NCBI RefSeq assembly: GCF_000964545.1
Contig: NZ_BBVD01000022.1
Coordinates: 1 to 52,389 of the forward strand
Length of the DNA stretch: 52,389 bases
DNA from: Comamonas thiooxydans
GTDB lineage: Bacteria > Pseudomonadota > Gammaproteobacteria > Burkholderiales > Burkholderiaceae_C
Reading direction: 5' to 3'
Of this stretch, positions 42,550 to 51,576 are shown piece by piece. The notes below the pieces were generated by a model. The model saw only the letters and a program-made list of their open reading frames with translations, was not told the origin of the DNA and searched no databases. The first letter of the stretch is position 1. Each line of letters begins with the position of its first letter. A program made the translations under genes and the position numbers.

Positions 42550-44187
42550 ATGCAGACCTATGACTACATCGTCGTCGGCGCGGGCTCCTCGGGCTGCGTG
42601 GTAGCCAGCCGGCTGTCGGAAGACCCCGCCGTGCGGGTGCTGCTGATCGAGGCCGGCGGCGGCATGGACGACCTCTGGGTCCATACCCCCGCCGGCATGG
42701 CCAAGCTGTTCGCCAGCGAAAAGCTCAACTGGCGCTTCAGGACCGAGGCCGTGCCCACACTGGGCGGGCGCCAGGTGCAGTGGGACCGCGGCAAGGGTCT
42801 GGGCGGCAGCAGTTCCATCAACGGCATGATCTACATGCGCGGCCAGCCCGAAGACTACGACCAGTGGGCGCGCCAGGGCAACACCGGCTGGGGGTGGAAC
42901 GATGTGCTGCCCTATTTCAAGCGCTCGGAGTACAACGCGCGCGGCGCCGATGCCTTCCACGGCAGCGAGGGGCCGCTCAGCGTGACGGATCCTGCGGAAG
43001 TCCACCCCGCGGTCGAGGATTTCATCGCCGCCTGCGCCAACGCGGGCATCCCGCGATCCAGCGACCTGAACGCCCCGCCCCACCCCGCCGTGGGGCTGCG
43101 CCAGTACACCATCCGCCACGGGCGGCGCCACTCCGCCTACAACGCCTTCATCGAACCTGTGCGCCGGCGCGCCAACCTCTCCATCCTGACCGGCGCCCAC
43201 GCCACGCGCGTGCTGTTCGAGGGCGGGGACGCCATGGAGGCCACCGGCGTGGAGGTGCAGCAGGGCTGCCAGCGGCGCAGCATCGCGGCCGCGCGCGAGG
43301 TGATCCTGAGCGCGGGCGCGCTGGTCTCGCCGCAATTGCTGATGCTCTCGGGCATCGGCGACGCGGCGCAGCTGCAGCGCCACGGCATCGCCGTGCGGCA
43401 TGTCCTGCCGGGCGTGGGGCGCAACCTGCAGGACCACTGGTACGCCCCGTTCGCGTGGCGCGCCACGCCGGGCAGCTCGGTCAACCACCGGCTCAGCGGC
43501 CTGCGCAAATACCTCGAAGGCGCGCGCTACGTGTTCACCCACACCGGCTACCTCGCGCTGGGCGCGGCGCCGGTCACGGCCTACGTGAACAGCGAGCCCG
43601 GCGGCCGGGCCGACATCCAGCTCTCGTTCAACCCCATGAGCTTTTCGGCCACCGCCTCGGGCGAGGTGGCGGCCGACGGCTACCCGGGCATGTCGGCCTC
43701 GGTGGTGCTGCTCACGCCCGAATCGCGCGGCCATGTCGAGCTGGCCAGCGCCGACCCTTTGCGGCCGCCGCTGTTCCACCCCAACTACCTGAGCAGCGAG
43801 AGCGACATCCGCCGCCACGTCGCGGGCATGCGCCGGCTGCGCCAGATCATGCATACGCCGCCGCTGGGCGCGCGCGTGGTCGAGGAGGTCAAGCCCGGCG
43901 CCGGCGCCGAGAGCGACGCGCAGCTGCTGGACTACCTCCGGCGCTGCGGCGGCACCGGCTGGCACCAGGTCGGCACCTGCAAGATGGGCAGCGACGGCAA
44001 GGCCGTGGTCGATGCGCGGCTGCGCGTGCACGGCGTGCGCCGCCTGCGCGTGATCGACGCCTCGGTCATGCCCCTGATTCCCACCGGCAACACCAGCGCG
44101 CCCTGCATCATGATCGGCGAAAAGGGCGCCGACATGGTCCGCGAGGACGCCTGGCCCGTGCGCACCGCACAGGCCACCACTGTCTGA
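42550..44187 (+). CDS. GMC-family FAD-dependent alcohol dehydrogenase 2
   Basis: 545 residues from MQTYDYIVVG. The FAD loop is VVGAGSSGCVVASRLSED. Family signatures are GKGLGGSSSINGMIYMRGQ and GALVSPQLLMLSGIG. The active site is GWHQVGTCKMGSDG (His) with TGNTSAPCIMIGEKGADM (Asn) near the end, the complete H-N pair of choline-dehydrogenase-like enzymes. It differs from GMC protein 1 in the active-site box (GTCKMG versus GTARMG), so it probably acts on another alcohol. It lies between the ABC transporter and the first MmgE/PrpD gene. Confidence 0.94.
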   Translation: MQTYDYIVVGAGSSGCVVASRLSEDPAVRVLLIEAGGGMDDLWVHTPAGMAKLFASEKLNWRFRTEAVPTLGGRQVQWDRGKGLGGSSSINGMIYMRGQPEDYDQWARQGNTGWGWNDVLPYFKRSEYNARGADAFHGSEGPLSVTDPAEVHPAVEDFIAACANAGIPRSSDLNAPPHPAVGLRQYTIRHGRRHSAYNAFIEPVRRRANLSILTGAHATRVLFEGGDAMEATGVEVQQGCQRRSIAAAREVILSAGALVSPQLLMLSGIGDAAQLQRHGIAVRHVLPGVGRNLQDHWYAPFAWRATPGSSVNHRLSGLRKYLEGARYVFTHTGYLALGAAPVTAYVNSEPGGRADIQLSFNPMSFSATASGEVAADGYPGMSASVVLLTPESRGHVELASADPLRPPLFHPNYLSSESDIRRHVAGMRRLRQIMHTPPLGARVVEEVKPGAGAESDAQLLDYLRRCGGTGWHQVGTCKMGSDGKAVVDARLRVHGVRRLRVIDASVMPLIPTGNTSAPCIMIGEKGADMVREDAWPVRTAQATTV

Positions 44188-44206
44188 TTCCTACTGGAGA
44201 ACCCCC

Positions 44207-45646
44207 ATGAGCACACCCACCCTCGTCGAACAGCTGGCCCGCTTCGCGGCCAACGTGGACATGGCCCGACTGCCCGAGAACGTCGTGCAGGAATGCAAGC
44301 GCGAGGTGCTCGACTCCCTCGGCGTCGCGCTGGCGGGCATCGACCACCCGCGCAGCCGCATCGCCATCGAGATGGCCCGCCGCATCGGCGGCGGCAGCGG
44401 CCCCGCGACCGTCATCGGCACCGGCGAGCGCACCACCCCCTACGGCGCGGCCTTCGCCAACGCCGAAATGCTCAACGCGCTGGATGCAGACTCGGTGCTG
44501 CTGCCCGGCCATGTAAGCCCCTACGTGCTGCCCGGCGCCTTCGCCACGGCCGAGGCGCTGCGGCGCTCCGGCAAGGACGTGATCGCCGCCATCGCCGTGT
44601 CGCACGAGATCAGCTACCGCTTCGGCGCCGCCATGCCCGGCTACCGGGACACCAAGGACGGCAAGCTCGCCAACCCGGCGTCGGTCGTCGGCTACAGCAA
44701 CACCGTGTTCGGCGCCACCGCGTCGGCGGGCAAGCTCAAGCGCCTGTCGGCCGGGCAGCTGGCCAACGCGCTGGGCCTGGCCGCGGCCTCGGCACCCGTC
44801 AATGCGCAGCGCGCCTGGTTCACGCATGCGCCCACGGCCACCATCAAGTACCAGCTGGCCGGCGGGCTGACCAACATCGCGCTCGCCGCCGCCGACATGG
44901 GTGAGCTGGGCCACCGGGGCGACCTGCGCATCCTGGACGACGAGGTCAACGGCTGGGCCAGCTTCATCGGCACCGACCGCTGGCTGCCGGACGCCATCAC
45001 CGACGGCCTGGGCCAGGACTGGCGCTTCCCCGCCTTCCAAATGTTCAAGCCCTACCCGCACTGCCGCGTCATGCACGCGCCGCTGGACCTGCTGATCGAC
45101 ATCGTGACCGCCAACGACCTGAAGCCCGACGAGATCGAGGGCATCACCTCGTATGGCGAAGGCTGGGCCTACGTGCTGCCCTGCTTCACCAGCCGGGAGA
45201 TCCTGCAGGTGCACGATGCGCAGTTCTGCTTCGCGCACGGCCTGGCCGTGGCGGCGCACCGCATCCCGCCCGGCCCCAGGTGGCAGGACCCGGCGGTGGT
45301 GTTCGACCCCTCCGTCATGGCGCTGATGAACCGCGTGTCGCTGGAAACCCACCCGAGCTATTTCCAGTCCGTGTCGGCCGACATCTCCAGCCGCCCCTCG
45401 CGCGTGGAAGTGCGCGCGCGCGGCCAGGTCTTCGCAGGAGAAAAGATGTTCCCCAAGGGCACGCCGACCTCGGACCCCTCCACCTACATGACCACCGACG
45501 AGCTGGTCGGCAAGTTCCGCGGCTTCGTAGACGGCCTGCTGCCCGCCACCGCCATCGACCGCGCGGTGGACACGGTGCTGAACCTCGAAAAGGTCGAGGA
45601 CTTCGGCACCGTCATCCGCCAGTTCGTGCGCCCGCAGCAGCCATGA
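44207..45646 (+). CDS. MmgE/PrpD family protein 1
   Basis: 479 residues; CTGGAGAACCCCC precedes the ATG. The family fold shows in the N-terminal helix EQLARFAANVDMARLPENVV, in VLDSLGVALAGIDHPRS, in NAEMLNALDADSV and in the later FKPYPHCRVMHAPLDLL. Known members dehydrate 2-methylcitrate, decarboxylate cis-aconitate or act on related tricarboxylates and iminosuccinate. The typical acidic cluster (DADSV here, in place of D-Y-D-D) is altered. It is the first of two paralogues placed around the fifth aldehyde dehydrogenase. A dehydratase or decarboxylase role on a pathway acid is plausible, but unproven. Confidence 0.9.
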   Translation: MSTPTLVEQLARFAANVDMARLPENVVQECKREVLDSLGVALAGIDHPRSRIAIEMARRIGGGSGPATVIGTGERTTPYGAAFANAEMLNALDADSVLLPGHVSPYVLPGAFATAEALRRSGKDVIAAIAVSHEISYRFGAAMPGYRDTKDGKLANPASVVGYSNTVFGATASAGKLKRLSAGQLANALGLAAASAPVNAQRAWFTHAPTATIKYQLAGGLTNIALAAADMGELGHRGDLRILDDEVNGWASFIGTDRWLPDAITDGLGQDWRFPAFQMFKPYPHCRVMHAPLDLLIDIVTANDLKPDEIEGITSYGEGWAYVLPCFTSREILQVHDAQFCFAHGLAVAAHRIPPGPRWQDPAVVFDPSVMALMNRVSLETHPSYFQSVSADISSRPSRVEVRARGQVFAGEKMFPKGTPTSDPSTYMTTDELVGKFRGFVDGLLPATAIDRAVDTVLNLEKVEDFGTVIRQFVRPQQP

Positions 45647-45671
45647 ACACCCGCCAGGCCCCCAGGAGACC

Positions 45672-47147
45672 ATGATGAGCACCCCAGTCCTGAACGTACC
45701 CCATGCCGATCGCCTCTTCATCGGGGGCCAGTGGGCCGCCCCTTCCACCAGCGAGACTTTCCCGGTGCTGAACTGCGCCACCGAGGAAGTCGTGGCCCGC
45801 GTGGCCCAGGCCACCGAAGCCGACGTGGCCGCCGCCGTGCAGGCAGCGCGCCGGGCCTTCGACACGGGCCCCTGGCCACGCATGACACCGCAGGAACGCG
45901 CCGTCTACCTCGAAAAAATCGCCCAGCGCGTCGAGGCGCTCAACGACGAGTTCGCGCGCGGCTGGACCGTGGAATCCGGCGTGCTCTACAAGATCTCCCA
46001 GCCGCGCGTCGGCCAGTACCTGAGCGGGGCCTTCCGCGCCTACACCGCGATGGCGGACACCTACCCGTTCGTCAGACCCGCGCGGTCCACCAGCGGCCAC
46101 CAGGGCTACGTGGTGCAGGAGTCCGTGGGCGTGGTCGCGGCCATCGTGCCCTGGAACGGCCCGGCCGGGCTCATCGCCTACAAGGTCGCGCCCGCGCTGC
46201 TGGCCGGCTGCACCGTCATCATCAAATGCTCGCCCGAGGCGCCCATCGCCGGCCACTTGTTCGCGCGCATCTGTGAGGAGGTGGGCCTGCCGCCCGGCGT
46301 GGTCAACATGTTCACGGCCGACCGCGACGTGTCCGCCACGCTGGTGGCCAACCCCGGCGTGGACAAGATCACCTTCACCGGCTCCACCGCCGCGGGCCGC
46401 GCCATCGGCGCCGTGGCCGCGCAGCGCATGGCGCGCTGCACCTTCGAGCTGGGCGGCAAATCGCCCGCCGTCGTCCTGGACGACTACGACATCGAGGCCG
46501 CCGCCCAGGTCTTGGGCCCGCCGTACTTCAGCTACCTGACGGGCCAGGTCTGCGCCAGCCTCACCCGCATCATCGTGCCGCGCGCCAAGCATGACGCCAT
46601 GGTCGAGGCGCTGGCCGCCGCCGCGCGCGGCATGGTGCTGGGCGATCCCATGGATGCCGCAACCACCATGGGCCCGCTGGCCTCGGCGCGCCAGCGGGCC
46701 GCAGTCGAGCAAAAAATGGCGCAAAGCATCGCCGAGGGCGCCCGGGTGGCGGTCGGCGGCGGGCGGCCCCGGCAGATGGAGCGCGGCTTCTTCTTCGAGC
46801 CCACGGTGCTGGCCCATGTGGACAACCGCTCCTTCGCGGCCCAGAACGAATTCTTCGGGCCGGTGCTGTCTGTGATCCCGGCCGACAGCGAGGAGCACGC
46901 CATTGCCATGGCCAACGACACCATCTATGGCCTGAACGCCGCGGTGTTCACCCACGATGCCGAACGTGCCATGCAGGTGGCGCGCCAGCTGCGCTCCGGC
47001 ACGGTGGGGCACAACGCCTCGCGCTACGACTTCGCGATCGGCTTCGGCGGCTTCAAGCAATCGGGCATCGGCCGCGAGGGCAGCGTGGGCGGGCTCGAAG
47101 CCTTCCTCGAATCCAAGACCGTGGTGCTCGACCAGGCCGCTGCCTGA
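45672..47147 (+). CDS. Aldehyde dehydrogenase 5
   Basis: 491 residues; CCCAGGAGACC precedes two consecutive ATG codons. PWN at 160-162, FTGSTA, Glu259 in FELGGK and Cys294 in TGQVCASLTR are present. The cofactor segment reads IIKCSPEAP, with Cys where the other four have Pro after the Lys. It lies between the two MmgE/PrpD genes and may oxidise an aldehyde made by one of them or by GMC protein 2. Confidence 0.93.
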   Translation: MMSTPVLNVPHADRLFIGGQWAAPSTSETFPVLNCATEEVVARVAQATEADVAAAVQAARRAFDTGPWPRMTPQERAVYLEKIAQRVEALNDEFARGWTVESGVLYKISQPRVGQYLSGAFRAYTAMADTYPFVRPARSTSGHQGYVVQESVGVVAAIVPWNGPAGLIAYKVAPALLAGCTVIIKCSPEAPIAGHLFARICEEVGLPPGVVNMFTADRDVSATLVANPGVDKITFTGSTAAGRAIGAVAAQRMARCTFELGGKSPAVVLDDYDIEAAAQVLGPPYFSYLTGQVCASLTRIIVPRAKHDAMVEALAAAARGMVLGDPMDAATTMGPLASARQRAAVEQKMAQSIAEGARVAVGGGRPRQMERGFFFEPTVLAHVDNRSFAAQNEFFGPVLSVIPADSEEHAIAMANDTIYGLNAAVFTHDAERAMQVARQLRSGTVGHNASRYDFAIGFGGFKQSGIGREGSVGGLEAFLESKTVVLDQAAA

Positions 47148-47189
47148 ACGCACCAGCGGCCGCAGGAATGCAAATTACCAATGAAATTC

Positions 47190-47240
47190 GGCTTTAGCTC
47201 TTATCCATCAAGCGCTAGCAGCTATTTTTTACACAGCAAT
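47190..47240. repeat. Intergenic palindromic repeat, copy 4
   Basis: GGCTTTAGCTCTTATCCATC, AAGCGCTAGCAGCTATTTTT and TACACAGCAAT. The second arm (AAGCGCTAGCAGCTATTTTT) is the clearest in the set; the first arm has decayed to TAGCTCTT. It ends only six bases before the start codon of the next gene, which has no clear ribosome binding site. Confidence 0.6.
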
Positions 47241-47245
47241 AAAGC

Positions 47246-48661
47246 ATGACCACATCCACCATCCCCGCCCACTGCCCACCCCTGGAACAAGCGCTGGTGC
47301 GCTTCGTGCAGGAACTGAAATACGAAGATATCACTCCCGAGGCCCACGCGGGCGTGAACCGCCTGATGCGCGATCAGCTCGCGCTGCAGGTCGGCATCTC
47401 GCAAATGCCGTGGTCGCAGCAGTTGCTGAACTACGCCACCGCCCAGCAGCGCCCCGGCAAGAGCCGCGTGAGCGCCTCGCCACTGACCATGAGCGCGCTG
47501 GACGCGGCCTTCGTCAACGGCTCCTACGGCCATGGCTTCGAGTACGACGACGCCCACGGCCCCAGCTACAGCCATCCGGGCAGTTGCGTGATCCCGGCCG
47601 CGCTGGCGATTGGCGAAGAACTGGGCTCCACGCTCGAAGAAGTCGTCACCGCCATGGTGGCGGGCTACGAGGTCTACACGCGCATCGGCCTGCTGGCCTC
47701 GCCCGAGCTGCTGCAGCGCGGCTACCACCCGCACGGCACGCTGTCCAACTTCGGCGCCGCCGCCGTGGCGGCCAAGCTGCGCGGCTTCGACGCCGAGACC
47801 ACGCTGCATGCGCTGGCGATTGCGCTGAGCCATGTCTCGGGCACCACCGAATACTCGTCCACCGGCGGCTCCATCAAGCGCATCCACGCCGGCATCGGCA
47901 CCCGCAACGGCATGGCGGCGGTCGACATGGCGCGCGCCGGCATCACCGGGCCGCGCGCCTTCCTGAGCGGCAACAAGGGCTTCTTCAAGACCTTCCTGCA
48001 GCGCGGCGCGGGAGACGGCGCGGAGCAGCGCTTCGCCCCCGGTCGGCCCTTCCAGATGGCGACAGTATGGCTCAAGGCCTACTGCGCTTGCTACTGCACG
48101 CATGCCTACATCGACGCACTGCGCCCCTTCGCCGCGCGCCGTGCCCAGATCGCCGACGTGCACCTGAAGATCACGCCGCATTTCAACGTCATCGTGGGCA
48201 CGGCCAACGCCAATGCCTATACGCCGCAGAACATCGAGCACGTGCAGTTCAGCCTGCCCATCCAGGCGGCCTTCACGCTGCTGGGCCTGGGCAACGGCTA
48301 TGCCATCCACCGCGACTACCTGGCGGGCAAGGTGGACATGGCACCCGTCATCGCCATGGCGCGCGGCATCCGCATCACCGAGGAGCCGCAGCTCGAAAAG
48401 CAGTATCCGGGCAAGTTCGTGGCCGACGTCACCGTCACCTTCAAGGACGGCACGAACGAACACGTCTTCGTCGCCGACCCCATCGGCACCGACACCAACC
48501 CCATGCCCGAAGCCGAGCAGGACGCCAAGTTCATGGAGCTGACCACCGACGCGCTGGGCGCCGGCCGCGCCCGCACGCTGCTGGCCGCGCTGCGGGCCAT
48601 GGATCCGAAGATGCGGGCCGCCGACCTCACGGCCCTGTGCGTGCCGCCCAATAACCGATAA
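47246..48661 (+). CDS. MmgE/PrpD family protein 2
   Basis: 471 residues. Family segments include FVNGSYGHGFEYDDAHG, which keeps the acidic D-D and an adjacent His like active members, and GYHPHGTLSNFGAAAVAAKL. SGNKGFFKTFLQ and WLKAYCACYCTHAYIDAL follow. The acidic box is better kept than in MmgE/PrpD protein 1, so this copy is the stronger candidate for catalysis on a tricarboxylate-like acid. A palindromic repeat fills the space upstream and no clear ribosome binding site precedes the ATG. Confidence 0.9.
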   Translation: MTTSTIPAHCPPLEQALVRFVQELKYEDITPEAHAGVNRLMRDQLALQVGISQMPWSQQLLNYATAQQRPGKSRVSASPLTMSALDAAFVNGSYGHGFEYDDAHGPSYSHPGSCVIPAALAIGEELGSTLEEVVTAMVAGYEVYTRIGLLASPELLQRGYHPHGTLSNFGAAAVAAKLRGFDAETTLHALAIALSHVSGTTEYSSTGGSIKRIHAGIGTRNGMAAVDMARAGITGPRAFLSGNKGFFKTFLQRGAGDGAEQRFAPGRPFQMATVWLKAYCACYCTHAYIDALRPFAARRAQIADVHLKITPHFNVIVGTANANAYTPQNIEHVQFSLPIQAAFTLLGLGNGYAIHRDYLAGKVDMAPVIAMARGIRITEEPQLEKQYPGKFVADVTVTFKDGTNEHVFVADPIGTDTNPMPEAEQDAKFMELTTDALGAGRARTLLAALRAMDPKMRAADLTALCVPPNNR

Positions 48662-48678
48662 GGCACCAGGAGACTCCC

Positions 48679-49521
48679 ATGCGTCCCCTTGCCTCCGCCA
48701 TCGCCTGCGCCCTGCTGGCCAGCGCCTGCACCACCACGCCCACCCCGCCCGTCACCCTGGCCGAGGTGGGAGAAACGAAGCTCGGCTCCTCCACCTTTGC
48801 CAAGGGCTACCTGGCACGCGAGGAACAGCCCGACAGCGCAGCCCTGCTGCCCGCGCCGCCCGCCGCGGGCTCCAGCGCGCAGGCCGACGATGACGAGGCC
48901 TTCCGCATCCTGACGCAACTGCGCGACGGGCCGCGCGGCGCGCTGGCGGCCCGGGACGCCGAGCTTCACTTCCCGGCAGCCGCCTCGGCCTTCGCCTGCG
49001 CGCTGAACGTGCGCATCTCGGAGCAGGCCACGCCGCACCTGGCCATGCTGCTGCGCCGCACCTTGACGGATGCGGGCGATGCCACCCAGAAGGCAAAGAA
49101 CCTGTACCAGCGCCCCCGCCCCTTCGTGGCGTTCAACGCGCCCACCTGCACGCCGCAGGATGAGCCCGCCTTGCGCAGGAGCGGCTCCTACCCCTCCGGC
49201 CACTCGGCCATCGGCTGGCTCTGGGCCGAGGCGCTGGCAGAGGTCGCCCCCGAGCGCGCAGACACCTTGCTGCAGCGCGGCCGTGCTTTCGGCCAAAGCC
49301 GCGGCGTGTGCGGCGTGCACTGGAAGAGCGACATCGAGGCCGGCCGCCTGATCGGCTCCGCCACCGCGGCCCGGCTGCGTGCCAACCCGGTATTCAACGC
49401 CCAGGTAGCCGCCGCCAGAGCCGAGGTGGCGCAGGCCCGGGCAGCAGGCCAGTTGCCACCGACTGCCGATTGCGCCGCCGAGGCACAAGCCCTGGCTGCG
49501 ACCTCGCGCCTCGCCCCCTGA
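48679..49521 (+). CDS. Class A acid phosphatase lipoprotein (PAP2 family)
   Basis: 280 residues; CCAGGAGACTCCC precedes the ATG. A lipobox (LLASAC, Cys17) indicates a lipid anchor. The full PAP2 signature is present: KNLYQRPRP (K-x6-RP), YPSGHSA (PSGH) and SRGVCGVHWKSD (SR-x5-H-x3-D). It should remove phosphate from phosphomonoesters in the periplasm by a phospho-His intermediate. Its place in a catabolic run is unusual; it may free phosphate from a phosphorylated form of the substrate, or simply be co-transcribed. It lies 17 bases after MmgE/PrpD 2. Confidence 0.92.
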   Translation: MRPLASAIACALLASACTTTPTPPVTLAEVGETKLGSSTFAKGYLAREEQPDSAALLPAPPAAGSSAQADDDEAFRILTQLRDGPRGALAARDAELHFPAAASAFACALNVRISEQATPHLAMLLRRTLTDAGDATQKAKNLYQRPRPFVAFNAPTCTPQDEPALRRSGSYPSGHSAIGWLWAEALAEVAPERADTLLQRGRAFGQSRGVCGVHWKSDIEAGRLIGSATAARLRANPVFNAQVAAARAEVAQARAAGQLPPTADCAAEAQALAATSRLAP

Positions 49522-49544
49522 CCCATCACCTCCAAGGAGACACC

Positions 49545-50525
49545 ATGATTTCACGCCGCCATCTCCTGCAATCCCTTCCCGCCATTCCCACGGCCCTTGG
49601 CTCGTCCCTTGCCATCGCGCAACCCGGCGGCCTGGTCGCAGGCAAGCCCATCACCCTGCTCGTCGCCGCGTCCGCCGGCACGACGGTGGACGCGGCCGCC
49701 CGCTTCGTCTCCGAGCCGCTGTCCAAGATGATGGGCGTGCCCGTGGTCGTGGACAACCGCCCCGGCGCGGGCGGCGCCCTGGGCAGCGTGGCCGTTGCCA
49801 AGGCCCCGCCTGACGGCCACACGCTACTGATGACCGGCGTGACGCATTTCTCGGCGCGCTATTCGGGCGAGGCCGCGGCCACCTACGACCCGGTCAAGGA
49901 CTTCAAGGGCGTGGCGCGCGTGTGCAGCGCCGCGCTGGCCGTCGTCGTGCCCACCAATTCGCCCTACAAGACCCTGGCCGATCTGCTCGCCGCCATGAAG
50001 GCCAGGCCTGGCGAGATCGACTACGGCTCGGGCGGCGTAGGCAGCACCTCGCACCTGTGCACCGTGATCATGAACGACCTGACCAAGACCTCGGCCAAGC
50101 ACATCCCCTACAAGGGCAACACGCAGGCCGTGACCGACACGGTGGGCGGCGTGGTGGCCTTCACCTGCCAGGGCTCGGGCGGTGTGATGCCGCTGATCAA
50201 GGCCGGCCGCCTGCGCGCGCTGGCCGTGACCAGCAAGGCCCGCTGGGATGCGCTGCCCGACGTACCCACGGGCATCGAGAGCGGCATTCCGGGCTTCGAG
50301 GTGGCCTCGTGGATGGCCGTGATGGCGCCCGCCAAGACGCCCGACCCCACGGTCGCCCAGATCTCCGACGGCCTCGCCAGGATCGCGCGCTCGCCCGAGT
50401 TCAAGGCTTTTTGCGACAAGCAGTCAATGTACGTGGAGCTGGTGGAGCACCGCGAATTCCAGGCCAGCATGCCCGAGGAAGACAAGCGCTGGCGGCACGT
50501 GGCGGAACTGGTCAAGCGCTCCTGA
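49545..50525 (+). CDS. Bug-type periplasmic binding protein 2
   Basis: 326 residues from MISRRHLLQS; CAAGGAGACACC precedes the ATG. The SRRHLL opening may mark a twin-arginine signal, and processing is likely near LAIA. VDNRPGAGGALGSVAVAKAP and PDGHTLLMTG are the Bug family loops. The ligand is probably a carboxylate. It is the last gene of the plus-strand run and meets the convergent CoA-transferase remnant. No TctAB permease is present here. Confidence 0.92.
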   Translation: MISRRHLLQSLPAIPTALGSSLAIAQPGGLVAGKPITLLVAASAGTTVDAAARFVSEPLSKMMGVPVVVDNRPGAGGALGSVAVAKAPPDGHTLLMTGVTHFSARYSGEAAATYDPVKDFKGVARVCSAALAVVVPTNSPYKTLADLLAAMKARPGEIDYGSGGVGSTSHLCTVIMNDLTKTSAKHIPYKGNTQAVTDTVGGVVAFTCQGSGGVMPLIKAGRLRALAVTSKARWDALPDVPTGIESGIPGFEVASWMAVMAPAKTPDPTVAQISDGLARIARSPEFKAFCDKQSMYVELVEHREFQASMPEEDKRWRHVAELVKRS

Positions 50526-50534
50526 AACAACGCA

Positions 50535-51568
50535 TCAGGTCACCCCGGCCTCCCGCCAGGCCGCCAGGGTTTGCGCATCGGCCCCCAGCCAATCGCCGTA
50601 GATGGCCGCGTTGGGCTCCCCCAGGCGTGGAGCCGCGGCGCCGTGGCCGTACTCTGTGCGCAGCAGGCGCACCGGCAGGCCCATGGTCTTCAATCCCTGG
50701 ACGGAACCCAGGTCCGGGTGCAGCACGTCCAGCACCTCGCGCCGCTGGCCAAGCAGCGGCTCCTGCACCGCCTACGCAGGCCTGCGAACCCGCGCGACCG
50801 GCACGCCCGCATCGAGCAGCACGCGCTCAACCTCCTCGGCCCCGCGCGGCGCGCACCAGGCGCTGAACAGGCCGTTGATTTCCTCATGCCGCTTGCAGCG
50901 CTCCGGCAGCGTGGCGTAGCGCGGGTCGGCGCACATCTCGGGCTTGCCCATGATGCGAAACAGCGCATGGGCGAACGGATCGCGGGCGCCGGCGCCGATG
51001 GCGATATCGCCATCCCGGCAGGAAAACAGCCCGAACGGCGTGGCCCGCCGCAGGTGGTTGCCGGTGCGCGTAGCCGCGCCGAGCTGCTCGGTGGCCTGCC
51101 AGTCTTCCGCCGCCAGCATCGCCGTCAGACTGCCCAGCATGGAGATGTCGATGTACTCCCCCTCGCCGCTCGCGTGGCGTCGGTGCAGCGCCGCGCTGAT
51201 GCCCATCACGGCAAACAGCGGTGCAATCGAATCGGCGATGGGCATGCCCACCCGGAAGGGGGGCTATCGGCCTCGCCGCTGGCCAGGGTGATGCCGCTCA
51301 TGGCCTGGATGACCACGTCCAGCGCCTTGCGGCTGCCCATGCCCTCGCTGCCGAAGCCGCTGAGCGAGCAATAAATGATGCGCGGGTTGATCGCGCGCGT
51401 GGCCTCGTAGCCGATGCCGATGCGGTCGGCCGTGCCGCTGGCGAAGTTCTCCACCACCACATCGGCACGGCGGGCCAGTTCGCGGTAGATGGCGCCGGCC
51501 TGAGGCGATTTCAGGTTCAGGGTGATGCTGTGCCTGCCCCGACTGCGGTTGAGGATGGGCAGCGACAT
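50535..51568 (-). pseudogene. Family III CoA-transferase (CaiB/BaiF), broken
   Basis: Homology can be read from the 5' side as ILNRSRGRHSITLNLKSPQA, ARRADVVVENFASGTADRIG and SLSGFGSEGMGSRKALDVVI. Near 51250 the frame shifts, and the protein continues GMPIADSIAPLFAVMGISAA to DAGVPVARVRRPA. A TAG at 50772-50774 then interrupts it, after which VQEPLLGQRREVLDVLHPDL continues in the same frame to 50535. The N-terminal 40 or so residues are missing at about 51570, where a LysR gene begins in the opposite direction. Three lesions make this a dead gene. Intact members move CoA between carboxylic acids. Confidence 0.88.
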
Positions 51569-51576
51569 GGCATCGG

